The notes: generated by a model from the sequence alone, not told the origin. A stretch of 11,084 bases of DNA from Bacteroidales bacterium (GCA_017555445.1 JAFZGK010000025.1:1-11084), one strand, 5' to 3'. Positions 1-6,242 are shown, counted from the stretch's first letter. Numbers and translations: made by a program.

Positions 1-27
1 CCTAAGGACATCAAGATCGTTGACTGA
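1..27 (+). CDS. potA: C-terminal tail of probable polyamine ABC transporter ATPase PotA (partial)
   Basis: Frame 1 reads the last eight residues, PKDIKIVD, and stops with TGA at 25-27, one base before the ATG of potB. Only this tail is inside the window, so no ATPase motif can be seen. The assignment rests on position: in potABCD operons the ATPase gene lies directly upstream of potB, and the tight spacing fits translational coupling. It could be another ORF, but an ATPase is expected here because no other ATPase for this permease lies in the window. Confidence 0.6.
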   Translation, partial: PKDIKIVD

Positions 28-28
28 G

Positions 29-799
29 ATGAGATTCAATAAGAGAAGTACATGGGCTCTGCCCTACACCATATTCCTGGTGCTGTTTGTGGCTCTGCCT
101 CTCATCCTGATCATGCTCTATGCATTTCAGGACGGGGCCGGAGGATTCACGTTCGGCAACTTCACCAAGTTCTTCAAGGACGCTGATGCTATAGGAACAT
201 TCGCTCTCTCCCTTGAAGTGGCCATAGAGAACACTGCACTGTGCATCCTGCTCGGTTATCCTGCAGCATGGATCCTGGCCAACAAGAAACTCAACAAGAG
301 TGCAGTGACCATCGTGCTCTTCATCATGCCGATGTGGATCAATGCTCTCATGAGAACCCTCGCTACTGCAGAACTCTTCCATATGCTCGGCATCCAGCTC
401 GGAAAGGGAACTCTCATCACCGGTCTGGTGTATGACTATCTTCCGTTTATGATCTATCCGATCTATAACATCCTCGAGAAGATGGACCAGTCTTATGCAG
501 AAGCAGCATCTGACCTCGGTGCAAGTCCATGGCAGGTGTTCTGGAAAGTGCAGGTTCCACTCTCGATGCCGGGAGTGATCAGCGGCGTGATGATGGTGTT
601 CATGCCGACAGTCAGCACATTCGCAATCTCGGAGTTCCTCACCAACAACAAGATAAAGCTTTTCGGTACCATCATCCAGGAGAACATCAACTCTTCGATG
701 TGGAACTACGGAGCCGCACTCTCGCTGGTGATGCTCGTGATCATAGGTATAACAAGCTTATTGCAGGACAATAAGAAGGAAGTCAACGGAATCGTATAG
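29..799 (+). CDS. potB: Spermidine/putrescine ABC transporter permease PotB
   Basis: One of the two inner-membrane permease subunits of a polyamine importer; it should pair with PotC and be driven by PotA. The 256-residue protein has a hydrophobic first helix at about residues 10-31 and further membrane segments at about 64-85, 92-112, 131-148, 183-203 and 226-245. The cytoplasmic EAA loop that docks on the ATPase is clear at 158-186 (EAASDLGASPWQV and onward to PGVISG). Length is close to E. coli PotB. I chose the ATG at 29 over an in-frame TTG at 20: it lies one base after the preceding stop codon and gives the usual short basic N-terminus MRFNKR. It is followed by potC after two bases, so the two are surely co-transcribed. 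The substrate, spermidine versus putrescine, cannot be told from sequence. Confidence 0.93.
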   Translation: MRFNKRSTWALPYTIFLVLFVALPLILIMLYAFQDGAGGFTFGNFTKFFKDADAIGTFALSLEVAIENTALCILLGYPAAWILANKKLNKSAVTIVLFIMPMWINALMRTLATAELFHMLGIQLGKGTLITGLVYDYLPFMIYPIYNILEKMDQSYAEAASDLGASPWQVFWKVQVPLSMPGVISGVMMVFMPTVSTFAISEFLTNNKIKLFGTIIQENINSSMWNYGAALSLVMLVIIGITSLLQDNKKEVNGIV

Positions 800-801
800 C
801 C

Positions 802-1602
802 ATGAAGAGATTTTTCGCACAATGTTACATATGGCTGCTGCTGATCATTCTGTATGCGCCGATAGTCTTCATTGCCGTGTTCTCGTTCACAGAGAGCAAG
901 GTTCTCGGAAACTGGACCGGATTCTCGACCAAGCTCTACAGCAACCTGTTCACAGGCAATATGCAGGGCACAGGATCGCTCATGACTGCCATTGAGAACA
1001 CCCTTCTCATCGCCCTCATAGCTGCTACAGTATCGACAGCATTGGGAACAATCGCTGCCATCGGAATCCATAACATGAGAGGCAAGGCAAAACAGGCCGT
1101 AACCTTCCTGAACAACATTCCGATGCTCAACCCGGACATCATCACCGGTGTATCGCTCTTCCTGCTCTTCGTGTTCCTTCACATCAGTCAGGGCTATGTT
1201 ACAGTGATTCTTGCACACATCACATTCTGTACTCCATACGTAGTGCTGAGCGTACTCCCTAAGCTGACCCAGATGAACCCTAACGTATATGAGGCTGCAC
1301 TCGACCTTGGTGCAACGCCGGCATATGCTCTCAGAAAAGTGCTTCTTCCGATCCTCAAGCCGGGAATGATTTCCGGATTCATCCTTGCGTTCACCATGTC
1401 GCTGGATGACTTCGCTGTGACATTCTTCACAAGAGGAACCATCGGACTTGACACTCTTTCGACATATATCTACACTGACGCCCGCAAGGGTGGTCTTACC
1501 CCTGAGCTCCGCCCGATGATTACCATCATGTTCCTGGGAATCCTCATCCTGCTCATTATCATCAACATGCGTAAGATACGCAATTCAAACAAAGCCGCAT
1601 GA
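802..1602 (+). CDS. potC: Spermidine/putrescine ABC transporter permease PotC
   Basis: The second permease subunit of the polyamine importer, 266 residues, close to the E. coli PotC length. It opens with a hydrophobic helix at about residues 8-28, has further helices at about 62-90, 111-128, 133-152, 188-206 and 240-256, and ends in a short basic tail. The EAA loop is at 164-192 (EAALDLGATPAYALRKV, then PGMISG). The segment SLDDFAVTFFT at 200-210 matches a conserved PotC-type stretch just after that loop. The ATG lies two bases after the potB stop, and its own TGA overlaps the potD start as ATGATGA. This places potB, potC and potD in one coupled unit. Confidence 0.94.
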   Translation: MKRFFAQCYIWLLLIILYAPIVFIAVFSFTESKVLGNWTGFSTKLYSNLFTGNMQGTGSLMTAIENTLLIALIAATVSTALGTIAAIGIHNMRGKAKQAVTFLNNIPMLNPDIITGVSLFLLFVFLHISQGYVTVILAHITFCTPYVVLSVLPKLTQMNPNVYEAALDLGATPAYALRKVLLPILKPGMISGFILAFTMSLDDFAVTFFTRGTIGLDTLSTYIYTDARKGGLTPELRPMITIMFLGILILLIIINMRKIRNSNKAA

Positions 1603-2915
1603 TGAAGAAGATCCTTATAGCACTTGCGCTTGTATTTGCGCTTGCCGGCTGCTCAGAAGACCGCAGCCAAATACTCAAGGTATACAACTGGGCCGACTAT
1701 ATTGATGAAGACCTTCTCGACGAGTTCGAACAGTGGTATGAGGAAGAGACTGGAGAACATGTAGAGATCATCTATCAGACCTTCGACATCAACGAGACCA
1801 TGCTCTCGAAGATCGAACTCGGTCACGAGGACTACGATGTCGTATGTCCTTCGGACTACATAATCGAGAGAATGCTCAAGAACGACCTCCTGCTGCCTCT
1901 GGACAGGAACTTCAGCGACACGGAGGACTATATCAGCAATGTGGCTCCTTATATTTCCGACAAGCTCGGACAGATCGAGGAAAACGGCAGAAATGCCCGC
2001 GATTACTCTGTCGGCTACATGTGGGGAACAGTAGGTCTGATCTATAATCCTAAATACATAGCAGAGGAGCATGTAAACAGCTGGGATGTCCTCAGAAATC
2101 CTGCCTACAGCGGCAAGGTGCTCATGAAGGATGCGTTCAGAGACGTGTATACCGCGTTTCTGGTAGCCCTCAACAAAGAGGCGATCGATGCAGGAGAGAA
2201 GTCTCTTGAAACTTTGACATACGACACATCCGAAGAATCCATCGCATTGGTGGAGGAATATCTGAATTCGTTCCGCGACGGAGTATGCGGATGGGAGGCA
2301 GACTTCGGAAAGGAGCAGATGACCAAGGAGCTAGCCTGGATAAACCTTTCATGGAGCGGTGATGCTCAGTGGGCGATCGACGAGGCTGCAGAAATCGGCA
2401 TGGAGCTCAGATACAACATTCCGGAAACCGGTAGTGTAATATGGTTTGACGGATGGGTCATTCCTAAATATGCAAAGAACGTAAAGGCGGCCAACTACTT
2501 CATCAACTTCATGTGCAAGCCTGAAAATGCCCTCAGGAACATGGACATGACAGGTTATGTGAGTGCAATCGGAGGTGACATGATACTTGAAAGCATGTCA
2601 GATCCCGAGTCGTATGAGCCTCTTGACGCAAGCTATTTCTTCGGTCCTCAGGCAAACAGTGTATGTGTCAATCCTGTAATGTATCCTGAAAAGAAGACTG
2701 TCGAATCATGTGGAATGCTCCATGACACCGACACCGAGGCCCTCCTCAAGATGTGGTCTCGTGTCAAAGGTGACAATGCTTCAGCATGGACCTACACACT
2801 TATCTGCCTTGTATTTGCCGGTCTGATCACCCTCGTGATCCTCAAATATACACGCAAGGCCTACCGTCGTCGCAACCGCCGCCGCAAATACAACAAGAAA
2901 GTCACCCGCAGGTAA
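1599..2915 (+). CDS. potD: Polyamine-binding lipoprotein PotD with an added C-terminal membrane anchor
   Basis: The substrate-binding protein of the polyamine importer. An N-terminal lipoprotein signal is visible: hydrophobic residues 5-15, then LAGC with the lipidated cysteine at 18. The binding domain (about 26-390) shows PotD landmarks: LKVYNWADYI near the start, SDYIIERML at 85-93, MWGTVGLIYNP at 141-151, an acidic KDAFRDVY at 177-184, and IWFDGWVIP at 281-289, where family members place aromatic and acidic ligand contacts. The protein is 438 residues, about 90 longer than E. coli PotD. Much of the excess is a hydrophobic segment at about 397-416 followed by a very basic tail (416-438, rich in Arg and Lys), which looks like a stop-transfer anchor with a cytoplasmic end. 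The start may be the ATG at 1599 (4-base overlap with potC) or at 1602. There is no sign of a frameshift. Confidence 0.92.
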   Translation: MMKKILIALALVFALAGCSEDRSQILKVYNWADYIDEDLLDEFEQWYEEETGEHVEIIYQTFDINETMLSKIELGHEDYDVVCPSDYIIERMLKNDLLLPLDRNFSDTEDYISNVAPYISDKLGQIEENGRNARDYSVGYMWGTVGLIYNPKYIAEEHVNSWDVLRNPAYSGKVLMKDAFRDVYTAFLVALNKEAIDAGEKSLETLTYDTSEESIALVEEYLNSFRDGVCGWEADFGKEQMTKELAWINLSWSGDAQWAIDEAAEIGMELRYNIPETGSVIWFDGWVIPKYAKNVKAANYFINFMCKPENALRNMDMTGYVSAIGGDMILESMSDPESYEPLDASYFFGPQANSVCVNPVMYPEKKTVESCGMLHDTDTEALLKMWSRVKGDNASAWTYTLICLVFAGLITLVILKYTRKAYRRRNRRRKYNKKVTRR

Positions 2916-2930
2916 ATAAAACTATCACAC

Positions 2931-4082
2931 ATGAAAAGAAGGGATTTCATAAAGGCGACCGGTATTTTGGCTGCCGGAGCGACCGTTGCCGGAAGCGGCA
3001 TTCTAAACGGATGCATGTCAAGCAATGGTGGCGGATTCAATGTCAACCGACTCGGATCGGGAAAGATGAAGCTGAGCTTCGAGCCGTATGAGCTGCTGCT
3101 CAGACATACCTTCACTGTGTCTTCGTATTCGCGCAAGACCACTCCCGGAGTGCAGGTGCGCATCGATTATGAAGGATATACCGGTTATGGCGAAGCCTCT
3201 ATGCCCCCTTACCTGGGTCAGACAGTGGAGAGCGTCTGCAACTTCCTGAACAAAGTGAACCTGGAGCAGTTCAACGACCCTTTCCAGCTAGAAACGATAC
3301 TTGCATATATAGACGGCCTTTCACCTGAAGACAACGCCGCAAAAGCCGCTGTAGATATCGCTCTTCATGACTTGGTGGGCAAGCTGATGGGGCAGCCATG
3401 GTGGCGTATCTGGGGTCTTGACCCGACAAAGGCACCTGACACCACATTCACAATAGGAATCGACACTGCCGATGTAGTGCGCGAAAAGACACGCGAATGC
3501 GCGGACAAGTTCAATATCCTTAAGGTCAAGGTCGGTCTGGACAATGACAAGGAGATGATAAGCACCATCCGCGAGATTACGGATCTGCCTCTGGCTGTGG
3601 ATGCCAATCAGGGTTGGAAGGATCGCGAGAAGGCCTTGGATGAGATTTTCTGGCTGAAGGAGAACGGAGTCGTGATGGTAGAGCAGCCTATGGCCAAGGA
3701 GAGGATGGACGACAATGCATGGATCACAGAGCGCAGTCCCCTCCCGATCTTCGCGGACGAATCCATCCAGAGACTGGCTGACATTCCATCAGTAAAGGGC
3801 GCATATCACGGAATAAACATCAAGCTGATGAAATGTACAGGCATGCGCGAAGGCTGGAAAATGGTCAATTATGCCCGCGCCGAGGGCATGAAGGTAATGG
3901 TAGGATGTATGACGGAGACTTCATGTGCAGTATCTGCTGCCGCACAGCTTGCTCCTGCCGTAGATTTCTGCGATCTTGACGGCAATCTTCTCATCACAAA
4001 CGACAGATTCCGAGGCATGGAAGTGATCGATGGTCACATCGTACTTCCTTCACGCCCCGGAATCGGATTGGAACTTCTGTAA
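2931..4082 (+). CDS. Dipeptide epimerase (L-Ala-D/L-Glu epimerase type, enolase superfamily) with Tat/lipoprotein leader
   Basis: This enzyme class interconverts the configuration of the C-terminal residue of dipeptides such as L-Ala-D-Glu, a step in salvage of murein peptides. Visible motifs: KVK at 198-200 (catalytic lysine K200), three metal ligands D224 (DANQGW), E251 (VEQP) and D276 (ADES), the second catalytic lysine K298 (IKLMKCTG), the family-typical GCMTETS at 325-331, and DLDG at 348-351, which in AEE enzymes holds the dipeptide amino group. The N-terminus is a twin-arginine leader (MKRRDFIK, then a hydrophobic stretch) ending in LNGC with Cys28, so export by Tat and lipidation are likely. 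E. coli AEE is cytoplasmic. It starts 15 bases after potD and probably shares its mRNA. The exact substrate dipeptide is not readable from sequence; other dipeptide epimerase specificities are possible. Confidence 0.88.
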   Translation: MKRRDFIKATGILAAGATVAGSGILNGCMSSNGGGFNVNRLGSGKMKLSFEPYELLLRHTFTVSSYSRKTTPGVQVRIDYEGYTGYGEASMPPYLGQTVESVCNFLNKVNLEQFNDPFQLETILAYIDGLSPEDNAAKAAVDIALHDLVGKLMGQPWWRIWGLDPTKAPDTTFTIGIDTADVVREKTRECADKFNILKVKVGLDNDKEMISTIREITDLPLAVDANQGWKDREKALDEIFWLKENGVVMVEQPMAKERMDDNAWITERSPLPIFADESIQRLADIPSVKGAYHGINIKLMKCTGMREGWKMVNYARAEGMKVMVGCMTETSCAVSAAAQLAPAVDFCDLDGNLLITNDRFRGMEVIDGHIVLPSRPGIGLELL

Positions 4083-4122
4083 TTTGAGCATATAGCTGAT
4101 TTAAATGCAATATTTTCTGAAT

Positions 4123-4156
4123 TTTTCTTGGATTTTGGCACCAAAATCCAAGAAAA
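4123..4156 (+). terminator. Perfect 16-bp inverted repeat after the epimerase; possible terminator
   Basis: Arms 4123-4138 (TTTTCTTGGATTTTGG) and 4141-4156 are exact reverse complements, separated by two bases; in RNA the loop would be GCAC with 15 pairs. It lies 40 bases after the epimerase stop, where the pot operon should end. The stem is AT-rich and lacks a long T-run after it, so it is not a textbook intrinsic terminator, but its terminal A/T run could serve. Confidence 0.55.
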
Positions 4157-4164
4157 TTATAATA

Positions 4165-4200
4165 ACAATCGGCCTTGGACAGCAGTCTGAGGCCGATTGT
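4165..4200. repeat. Inverted repeat with 10-bp arms, containing the left 16-base direct repeat
   Basis: ACAATCGGCC at 4165-4174 and GGCCGATTGT at 4191-4200 are exact reverse complements around a 16-base loop. Its left half and part of the loop are CAATCGGCCTTGGACA (4166-4181), repeated exactly at 4865-4880. Its role is unknown; it could be a hairpin RNA or a recombination or boundary sequence. Confidence 0.7.
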
Positions 4201-4205
4201 CGTAC

Positions 4206-4236
4206 TTATCCGCGTAAAAATTTTTTACGCGGATAA
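4206..4236. repeat. 31-base palindrome with 15-bp arms around a single T
   Basis: TTATCCGCGTAAAAA (4206-4220) and its exact reverse complement (4222-4236) flank one central T. Such near-continuous symmetry suits a dimeric DNA-binding protein or a cruciform better than an RNA hairpin, which would lose pairs to form a loop. It ends 68 bases before the start of the small-protein gene, so an operator for the 4304-4859 unit is possible. Confidence 0.7.
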
Positions 4237-4270
4237 TCCTTCTGAACTTTGTAGAAATGATTCAATCATA

Positions 4271-4301
4271 TTTGATTATTACCAAAAGGTTATTATTTTT
4301 G
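4271..4301 (+). promoter_or_regulatory. Candidate Bacteroidetes promoter ahead of the small two-gene unit
   Basis: TTTG at 4271-4274 and TATTTTTG at 4294-4301 match the -33 TTTG and -7 TAnnTTTG boxes with 19 bases between. The -7 box ends only two bases before the ATG at 4304, so the transcript would start at or inside that gene. Either the box is a chance match, or it drives mainly the downstream gene at 4464. A weaker alternative -7 box, GAACTTTG at 4244-4251, lies just after the palindrome. Confidence 0.35.
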
Positions 4302-4303
4302 CA

Positions 4304-4462
4304 ATGAGAAAAAAGACTAAAGAACGACGGGATGCAGAAAAAGAACTGCTGTATTACCTTGAGATTTATTCAGAGCTCAGGGGCAGAGAAGGAGTAAAGG
4401 AAGTTCTGGCATATTATGATATGCTGATACAAGATATGGTTGAACGAATAAAGGAACTGTGA
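4304..4462 (+). CDS. Small charged helical protein of unknown function
   Basis: A 52-residue protein beginning MRKKTKERRDAEKELL and ending VERIKEL, rich in Lys, Arg and Glu, with heptad-like spacing that suggests one or two amphipathic helices. There is no signal peptide or membrane segment. I do not recognise the family. The frame is open further upstream to a TTG at 4175, but that extension runs through the inverted repeats, so I place the start at the ATG at 4304. Its TGA (4460-4462) lies one base before the ATG of the DUF5053 gene, so the two are translationally coupled and the products may work together. Confidence 0.6.
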   Translation: MRKKTKERRDAEKELLYYLEIYSELRGREGVKEVLAYYDMLIQDMVERIKEL

Positions 4463-4463
4463 T

Positions 4464-4859
4464 ATGGTTACGAAGGAAAAGATGAATCTGCTAAAAAGCA
4501 GATATATGAATGCCAAGAATGAGCAGGAGAGAGATGCTGTCAGGAAGGAGATTGCGGAATTGTGCGATGAAGATACCATGAAGGTGGCTTCTATTGCGAC
4601 TGAACAGATTCAGGAAAGCATCGATGAGATAAACGGAATCATCATCAGAAGACAGCTTGAAGACATTCTTCCGTTCATGTCATTGGCTTATATTGCTAAA
4701 CGTTATTTCGGAAAATCCAGACAATGGTTATATCAGAGAGTGAACGGTACTATTGTAAATGGAAAACCAGCAAGATTCACCAATCAGGAAATTGACATTC
4801 TCAATGCAGCAATTCAGGATATGGGCAATCGTCTGCTGTCAACGAAAGTCGTCGCTTGA
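4464..4859 (+). CDS. DUF5053-like protein with HTH-like C-terminal half
   Basis: 131 residues. The first half (about 1-70) is charged and helical, probably coiled. The second half, from about residue 75, reads AYIAKRYFGKSRQWLYQRVN, then NGKPARFTNQEIDILNAAIQDMG. I recognise this as the DUF5053 family, a functionally uncharacterised group mostly from Bacteroidetes; this is from memory and was not searched. The pattern resembles Cro/C1-type HTH domains, with a GKS..WLYQR.NG turn and recognition helix followed by a F(T/S)-x-EI helix, so DNA binding is my inference. The gene lies one base after the 52-residue gene. Identical 16-base direct repeats lie outside the pair at 4166 and 4865. It has no signal peptide, so it should be cytoplasmic. 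Confidence 0.75.
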   Translation: MVTKEKMNLLKSRYMNAKNEQERDAVRKEIAELCDEDTMKVASIATEQIQESIDEINGIIIRRQLEDILPFMSLAYIAKRYFGKSRQWLYQRVNGTIVNGKPARFTNQEIDILNAAIQDMGNRLLSTKVVA

Positions 4860-4900
4860 TAAACCAATCGGCCTTGGACAAGGCTGCAGCTCTGTAAAAA

Positions 4901-4935
4901 AGAATCGCCAGACACGAATTATGTCTGGCGATTCT
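4901..4935 (-). terminator. Intrinsic terminator of the acyltransferase gene
   Basis: Arms AGAATCGCCAGACA (4901-4914) and TGTCTGGCGATTCT (4922-4935) are exact 14-base reverse complements with a 7-base loop. Read on the minus strand, the stem is followed by a run of six T, the standard intrinsic terminator form, 16 bases after the acyltransferase stop codon. In the plus direction the T-run is poor, so it is weaker for the DUF5053 transcript. Confidence 0.85.
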
Positions 4936-4951
4936 ATTTATGGTATGAAGA

Positions 4952-6106
4952 TTACTTTCTCTTGAGCCAATGCTCTGTGAGCCACTTGCGAACAGGCTCA
5001 TCGAATACCTTGAGTGTTCCCCATGCGATGAAGATAGCGATGAAGAATACGCATACCGACATCATCACATGCTGCCATGCAGGTGCCTCAGGATGCGATG
5101 CAGTCCATGCCATCTGCATGTAGATAAGCGGATAGTGGGTGATGTAGAGAGGGTATGAAATCTCTCCGAAGAACTTGCAGACCTTGAGCGACTTCACACC
5201 GCTGATGTTGCTGCCGGCTCCCACCATCACCATGAGTGGGAAAATGAAGAGTATGCAGACTGCCTCATAGATACCGTTCATCAGGAATCCCGCCTCAGTT
5301 GCAGCACCGACACGTGGCATGCAGAGAATGATTGCAAGCACAAGTGCACACCACCAGAAACCGCCGTTCACCTTGATAGACTTACCGACACGTGATATGA
5401 GGAGTCCGCAGAAGAACGGATAGAGAAGGCGTGCAAAGCCCACATAGAGCTGCTCTACTGTAAGTGACCATCCGCCGATAACTCGTCCCTGATATGCCGG
5501 AGCGATGCCGAGAACATCCCAACCGAGGGTGAAATCAAGAGTAAGAAGAGCAAAGATTCCTACGCAGATTGCAAGACCCCACTTCGGAAGATGTCTGAAT
5601 ACAAGGGCATAGAGGATGTTTGCGATATACTCGAAGAAAAGGGTCCACTGAGGTCCGTTGATAGGGAAGCTTTCATCCCATCCGCGCACATCCATGGATG
5701 GACGTACAGGAATCATGAAACAGCCGAGAACGAAAACAAGGGCCAGCTTCCAGCCCGGAGTCTTGGAAATAAGGTGGAAGAGAGGCTGGTCTCCGAAGTA
5801 ATAGAAGAGCACACCGATCACAGCACCTATCAGAAGCATCGGCTGAAGTCTCACGAGACGTCTCTTGAAGAAACCGCCGAGGGTCATCTTGTCCCATCTG
5901 TCATCGTATGCATATCCGATAACAAAGCCGGAAAGAACGAAGAAGAAGTCTACTGCAAGATAGCCGTGATTGATGATCTGGAAAGGAGCTCCTTTCGAAT
6001 AGGTCTCGAAAAGATGGAAGGCCACTACAAGCATAGCAGCGACACCGCGCAGTCCGTCCAGGATTTCATACCTCGGTTTCGAGGCAAGATACACATTCTG
6101 TTTCAT
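4952..6106 (-). CDS. Acyltransferase-3 family integral membrane protein
   Basis: A 384-residue multi-pass inner-membrane protein of the OafA/YrhL type (Acyl_transf_3), which moves acetyl or other acyl groups onto surface glycans or small molecules. Landmarks: LDGLRGVAAMLVVAFHLF at 16-33 with the family arginine (R20) and histidine (H31), YLAVDFFFVLSGFVIGYAY at 49-67, RLVRLQP at 83-89, and the GPQWTLFFEY element at 151-160. About ten hydrophobic segments follow one another to a basic end, HWLKRK. Length is typical for a stand-alone family member, with no SGNH domain. It is monocistronic: a strong terminator follows, and the upstream neighbour is a divergently transcribed AraC regulator that may control it. 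No glycan gene cluster adjoins, so the acceptor cannot be inferred. Confidence 0.9.
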   Translation of the reverse strand: MKQNVYLASKPRYEILDGLRGVAAMLVVAFHLFETYSKGAPFQIINHGYLAVDFFFVLSGFVIGYAYDDRWDKMTLGGFFKRRLVRLQPMLLIGAVIGVLFYYFGDQPLFHLISKTPGWKLALVFVLGCFMIPVRPSMDVRGWDESFPINGPQWTLFFEYIANILYALVFRHLPKWGLAICVGIFALLTLDFTLGWDVLGIAPAYQGRVIGGWSLTVEQLYVGFARLLYPFFCGLLISRVGKSIKVNGGFWWCALVLAIILCMPRVGAATEAGFLMNGIYEAVCILFIFPLMVMVGAGSNISGVKSLKVCKFFGEISYPLYITHYPLIYMQMAWTASHPEAPAWQHVMMSVCVFFIAIFIAWGTLKVFDEPVRKWLTEHWLKRK

Positions 6107-6135
6107 ATCTGTTTTCTTTGATTATTAGCGATACG

Positions 6136-6155
6136 GCACCTGAGCCGGCAGGTGC
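6136..6155 (-). other. GC-rich hairpin in the probable 5' leader of the acyltransferase
   Basis: GCACCTG (6136-6142) and CAGGTGC (6149-6155) pair around a 6-base loop. It lies 29 bases upstream of the acyltransferase start and downstream of its candidate -7 box, so it would be in the mRNA leader. In AT-rich surroundings it stands out, and could affect translation or stability. Confidence 0.4.
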
Positions 6156-6168
6156 GCACAATATTATG

Positions 6169-6176
6169 CAAATTTA
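6169..6176 (-). promoter_or_regulatory. Candidate -7 box for the acyltransferase
   Basis: On the minus strand, TAAATTTG matches the Bacteroidetes TAnnTTTG box. No TTTG is found at the expected -33 distance. It lies within ATGCAAATTTATGCAT (6167-6182), a partly symmetric element with repeated ATGCA, which could bind a regulator such as the neighbouring AraC protein. Confidence 0.3.
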
Positions 6177-6189
6177 TGCATACAGCACA

Positions 6190-6221
6190 TTTGGGACTTG
6201 TCATATATTTACCTATATTTG
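6190..6221 (+). promoter_or_regulatory. Promoter of the AraC-type regulator gene
   Basis: TTTG at 6190-6193 and TATATTTG at 6214-6221 match the Bacteroidetes -33 and -7 boxes with 20 bases between. The -7 box ends 21 bases before the ATG at 6243, which allows a short leader of about 15 bases. Confidence 0.55.
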
Positions 6222-6242
6222 ACTTAAATTCACATAGTAGCC

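Larger units (their letters stand above)
4166..4880. repeat. Pair of exact 16-base direct repeats bracketing the small two-gene unit
   Basis: CAATCGGCCTTGGACA occurs at 4166-4181 and 4865-4880. Similarity continues after a gap (GCAGTCTG at 4182-4189 against GCAGCTCTG further on), so the matching segments may once have been longer. The right copy forms its own small hairpin, GCCTT/AAGGC at 4871-4884. The bracketed interval is about 700 bases and contains only the two small genes plus the inverted repeats. No integrase or transposase is present, so calling this a mobile unit would be inference. Confidence 0.6.

Noticed and set aside
20..28. TTG start for potB at position 20
   Set aside because: It would overlap the preceding stop codon and adds only three residues; the ATG at 29 immediately after that stop is better.
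706..1218. 170-residue open frame on the minus strand
   Set aside because: It is antisense to potB and potC, both strongly supported, and its cysteine- and histidine-rich composition is that of a shadow frame.
2770..2915. Frameshift or fusion error making the PotD tail
   Set aside because: The frame is continuous to a TAA, the hydrophobic span and basic tail form a coherent anchor, and the epimerase follows at a normal operon distance.
4123..4236. CRISPR array
   Set aside because: The three inverted repeats differ in sequence from each other, there are no regularly spaced direct repeats, and no cas gene is present.
4175..4303. Upstream extension of the 52-residue ORF to a TTG start
   Set aside because: The added 43 residues run through the second and third inverted repeats, which explain that sequence better as a non-coding structure; the ATG at 4304 is the sensible start.
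4166..4880. Insertion sequence or transposon
   Set aside because: No transposase or integrase and no terminal inverted repeats at the two ends; only direct repeats. I keep it as a possible passive cassette.
5591..6121. 176-residue open frame on the plus strand
   Set aside because: It lies wholly antisense to the well-supported acyltransferase gene, is highly charged with no recognisable family, and is a byproduct of codon use on the other strand.
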